A stretch of 64,000 bases of DNA, taken from Asanoa hainanensis. Its GTDB lineage: Bacteria > Actinomycetota > Actinomycetes > Mycobacteriales > Micromonosporaceae. A model generated the notes under the pieces. It ran no database searches, was not told where the DNA came from, and saw only the letters and a list, made by a program, of their open reading frames with translations. This document shows, piece by piece, positions 62,875 through 64,000 of this stretch. The position numbers were made by a program, and so were the translations under genes. Location of the stretch: assembly GCF_900188485.1 (NCBI RefSeq), contig NZ_FZPH01000001.1, positions 1-64,000 on the forward strand, in the 5' to 3' direction. How positions within the stretch are numbered: position 1 is the first letter of the stretch; the number at the start of each line of letters is the position of its first letter.

Positions 62875-63405
62875 ATGGATCGCAACGTGGTCAAGGTGCT
62901 GTTGGGCGCGTGGGAACGGCCTGACTTTCGGGCCGGGCTGCAGCACCTGATCGACCTCGACGAGGTGACCTCGCTGCTCGCCGCGCTGGCGGTCGACGAC
63001 GAACGCGACGACGAGGTGCGGCGCCGGGCGATGGAGTTGCTGCGGTCCGCGCTGGAGACCGCCGAGATCCGCCGGGCCGTGCTGCTGCTGATCGAGACCG
63101 ACGACATCCGGCACAGCCTGACCGCGGCGGTCTCCGACAACCTCACCGACCGGCCTGCTCTCGCGTCCTCGATCCGGTCCGCGGTCGACGATCCCGCCGT
63201 CCGCGCCGAGATCCGCGACGTCCTGGAGTCGCCGAAGATCCGGGCGCTGCTGTGGAAGGTGGCCGAGGACGAGTTCCGCGGCCGCCGGCTCACGCTGGCC
63301 GGACAGGTCGCGCTCCTGCTCCTGCGCCACCGGACCGCCCGCCGGCTGGCCTGGGCCCTGAAACGGCACGGCGTCGTTCGCGCCCTCCGGGTCAGCGGCT
63401 CTTGA
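62875..63405 (+). CDS. Hypothetical helical protein
   Basis: The 176-aa protein is rich in Leu, Arg, Asp and Glu with repeated amphipathic helices (ALAVDDERDDEVRRRAMELL, ALETAEIRRAVLLLIE, AVDDPAVRAEIRDVLE), resembling a HEAT/ARM-like array. It has no membrane segment or signal. A GTG two codons upstream is possible. The 3' end overlaps the convergent gene by 14 bp. No family was recognised. Confidence 0.68.
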   Translation: MDRNVVKVLLGAWERPDFRAGLQHLIDLDEVTSLLAALAVDDERDDEVRRRAMELLRSALETAEIRRAVLLLIETDDIRHSLTAAVSDNLTDRPALASSIRSAVDDPAVRAEIRDVLESPKIRALLWKVAEDEFRGRRLTLAGQVALLLLRHRTARRLAWALKRHGVVRALRVSGS

Positions 63406-63928
63406 GGCAGATGAAGGGTCCGCGTACGCCGGCGCTGTAACGCTCCGCCGCGGCCAGCGCGCTGAGCACCCGCCGTCGTGGCGTGAGGCCCGCGTCGGCG
63501 GTGGCGTACAGCGCGCCCAGGGCGATCTGGTCCCCGCAGCCGACCGCGGCGAACCCGTCGGCCGCCTTGGCCACCTGGTAGTCGTCGTGGATCGCGAACA
63601 GCTCACCTCGTACGCCGACCAGGAACGTGCCGCCTTCCTCGCGCTCGTTCTCCTTCGCCGCCCAACCGCCGGTCTTGAGGCACTCCCGTAGCGCGTCGAT
63701 GAAGGTCGTCGACATGAACGCGTCCAGGTCGCCGGTCGGCTTGGGCAGGGTCAGCGAGTAGCGGATGAGCTGGCCCATCCGGAACGAGGTCGTGAAGCCG
63801 AACAGGTAGCGCTTCTTGCGGAACACCTTCGCGTCGGCGCGCACGGTCAGGCTCATGCCCGAGACGCCCGCGCTGTCGCCTCCGATGTAGACGGATCCCG
63901 ACTGCACCAACCCGACGATCGCTGTCAT
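63392..63928 (-). CDS. Ntn-hydrolase / proteasome beta-subunit-like protein
   Basis: The 178-aa protein begins M-T-A-I-V-G, followed by SGSVYIGGDSAGVSG and RADAKVFRKKRYLFGFTTSFRMGQLIRY. This is the pattern of proteasome-type Ntn hydrolases, in which Met removal exposes Thr as the nucleophile and GDS and a Lys (ADAKVF) follow. It lacks a propeptide and has no partner alpha subunit. Similar stand-alone proteins occur in phages and actinomycetes. Catalytic activity is uncertain. Confidence 0.7.
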   Translation of the reverse strand: MTAIVGLVQSGSVYIGGDSAGVSGMSLTVRADAKVFRKKRYLFGFTTSFRMGQLIRYSLTLPKPTGDLDAFMSTTFIDALRECLKTGGWAAKENEREEGGTFLVGVRGELFAIHDDYQVAKAADGFAAVGCGDQIALGALYATADAGLTPRRRVLSALAAAERYSAGVRGPFICLKSR

Positions 63929-64000
63929 CGCCTCACGATGACAGCCGGCCTCACCTCAGGGCTACTGTCACCCCGCCCGAGAACGCGGAGCCGTGCAGCT

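Overview
This window comes from a high-GC actinomycete, most likely a member of the Micromonosporaceae (Actinoplanes-like). The evidence is the strong G/C third-position bias, frequent GTG starts, many 4-nt ATGA/GTGA stop-start overlaps, several apparently leaderless genes, and family content: mycosin, F420-type PPOX fold, MEDS/DICT sensors, CGNR proteins, Tat-exported PhoD and a CBM13 esterase. Most of the window is ordinary chromosomal housekeeping and accessory metabolism in short transcription units. The genus is an inference; no rRNA gene is present to confirm it.

Layout. 0-11 kb: the end of an IS982-type transposase, ppk2, an SDR, LtrA, a Crp-type regulator, an HSP90-like ATPase coupled to a TPR protein, a DyP peroxidase and an alpha/beta hydrolase. 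11-18 kb: a 25-codon hydrophobic peptide gene with its own terminator, a PhoD/beta-propeller exported pair, a coupled MEDS-STAS / MEDS-kinase pair, a flavin monooxygenase behind a double palindrome, and a two-domain VOC protein. 18-22.3 kb: TetR/hydrolase and MerR/methyltransferase divergent pairs set among decaying tandem repeats that contain copies of the 3' ends of two genes, plus a long cruciform. 22-33 kb: an acyltransferase-SGNH membrane protein, DAHP synthase, and a two-gene polyketide locus (unusual stand-alone KS plus a 2039-aa reducing PKS).

33-36.7 kb is the most unusual part. A free-standing LAGLIDADG homing endonuclease is divergent from an rtcB RNA-ligase gene. The rtcB leader contains a tRNA-like element with selenocysteine-tRNA architecture: an 8/4 acceptor branch, a 6-bp D stem with a 4-nt loop nearly identical to E. 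coli selC, and a long variable arm. It carries a Cys-type GCA anticodon and U73. A GSx10DxD nucleotidyltransferase follows. I found no ordinary selenocysteine genes in the window.

36-55 kb: an orphan mycosin, a GDSL esterase with CBM13, a decayed CPBP/HIT remnant, a TetR-controlled esterase, an EAL-DICT phosphodiesterase, HIT and YkvA genes, a PHP-type Tat protein, a membrane-PPOX fusion, two RibD-like reductases, a second acyltransferase, a CopC-like protein, two immunity-like proteins, an EamA exporter and a CGNR regulator. 55-64 kb: a complete L-rhamnose ABC uptake operon with mutarotase behind a LacI-type operator, an alpha/beta hydrolase, a secreted M1 aminopeptidase and an Ntn-hydrolase-like protein.
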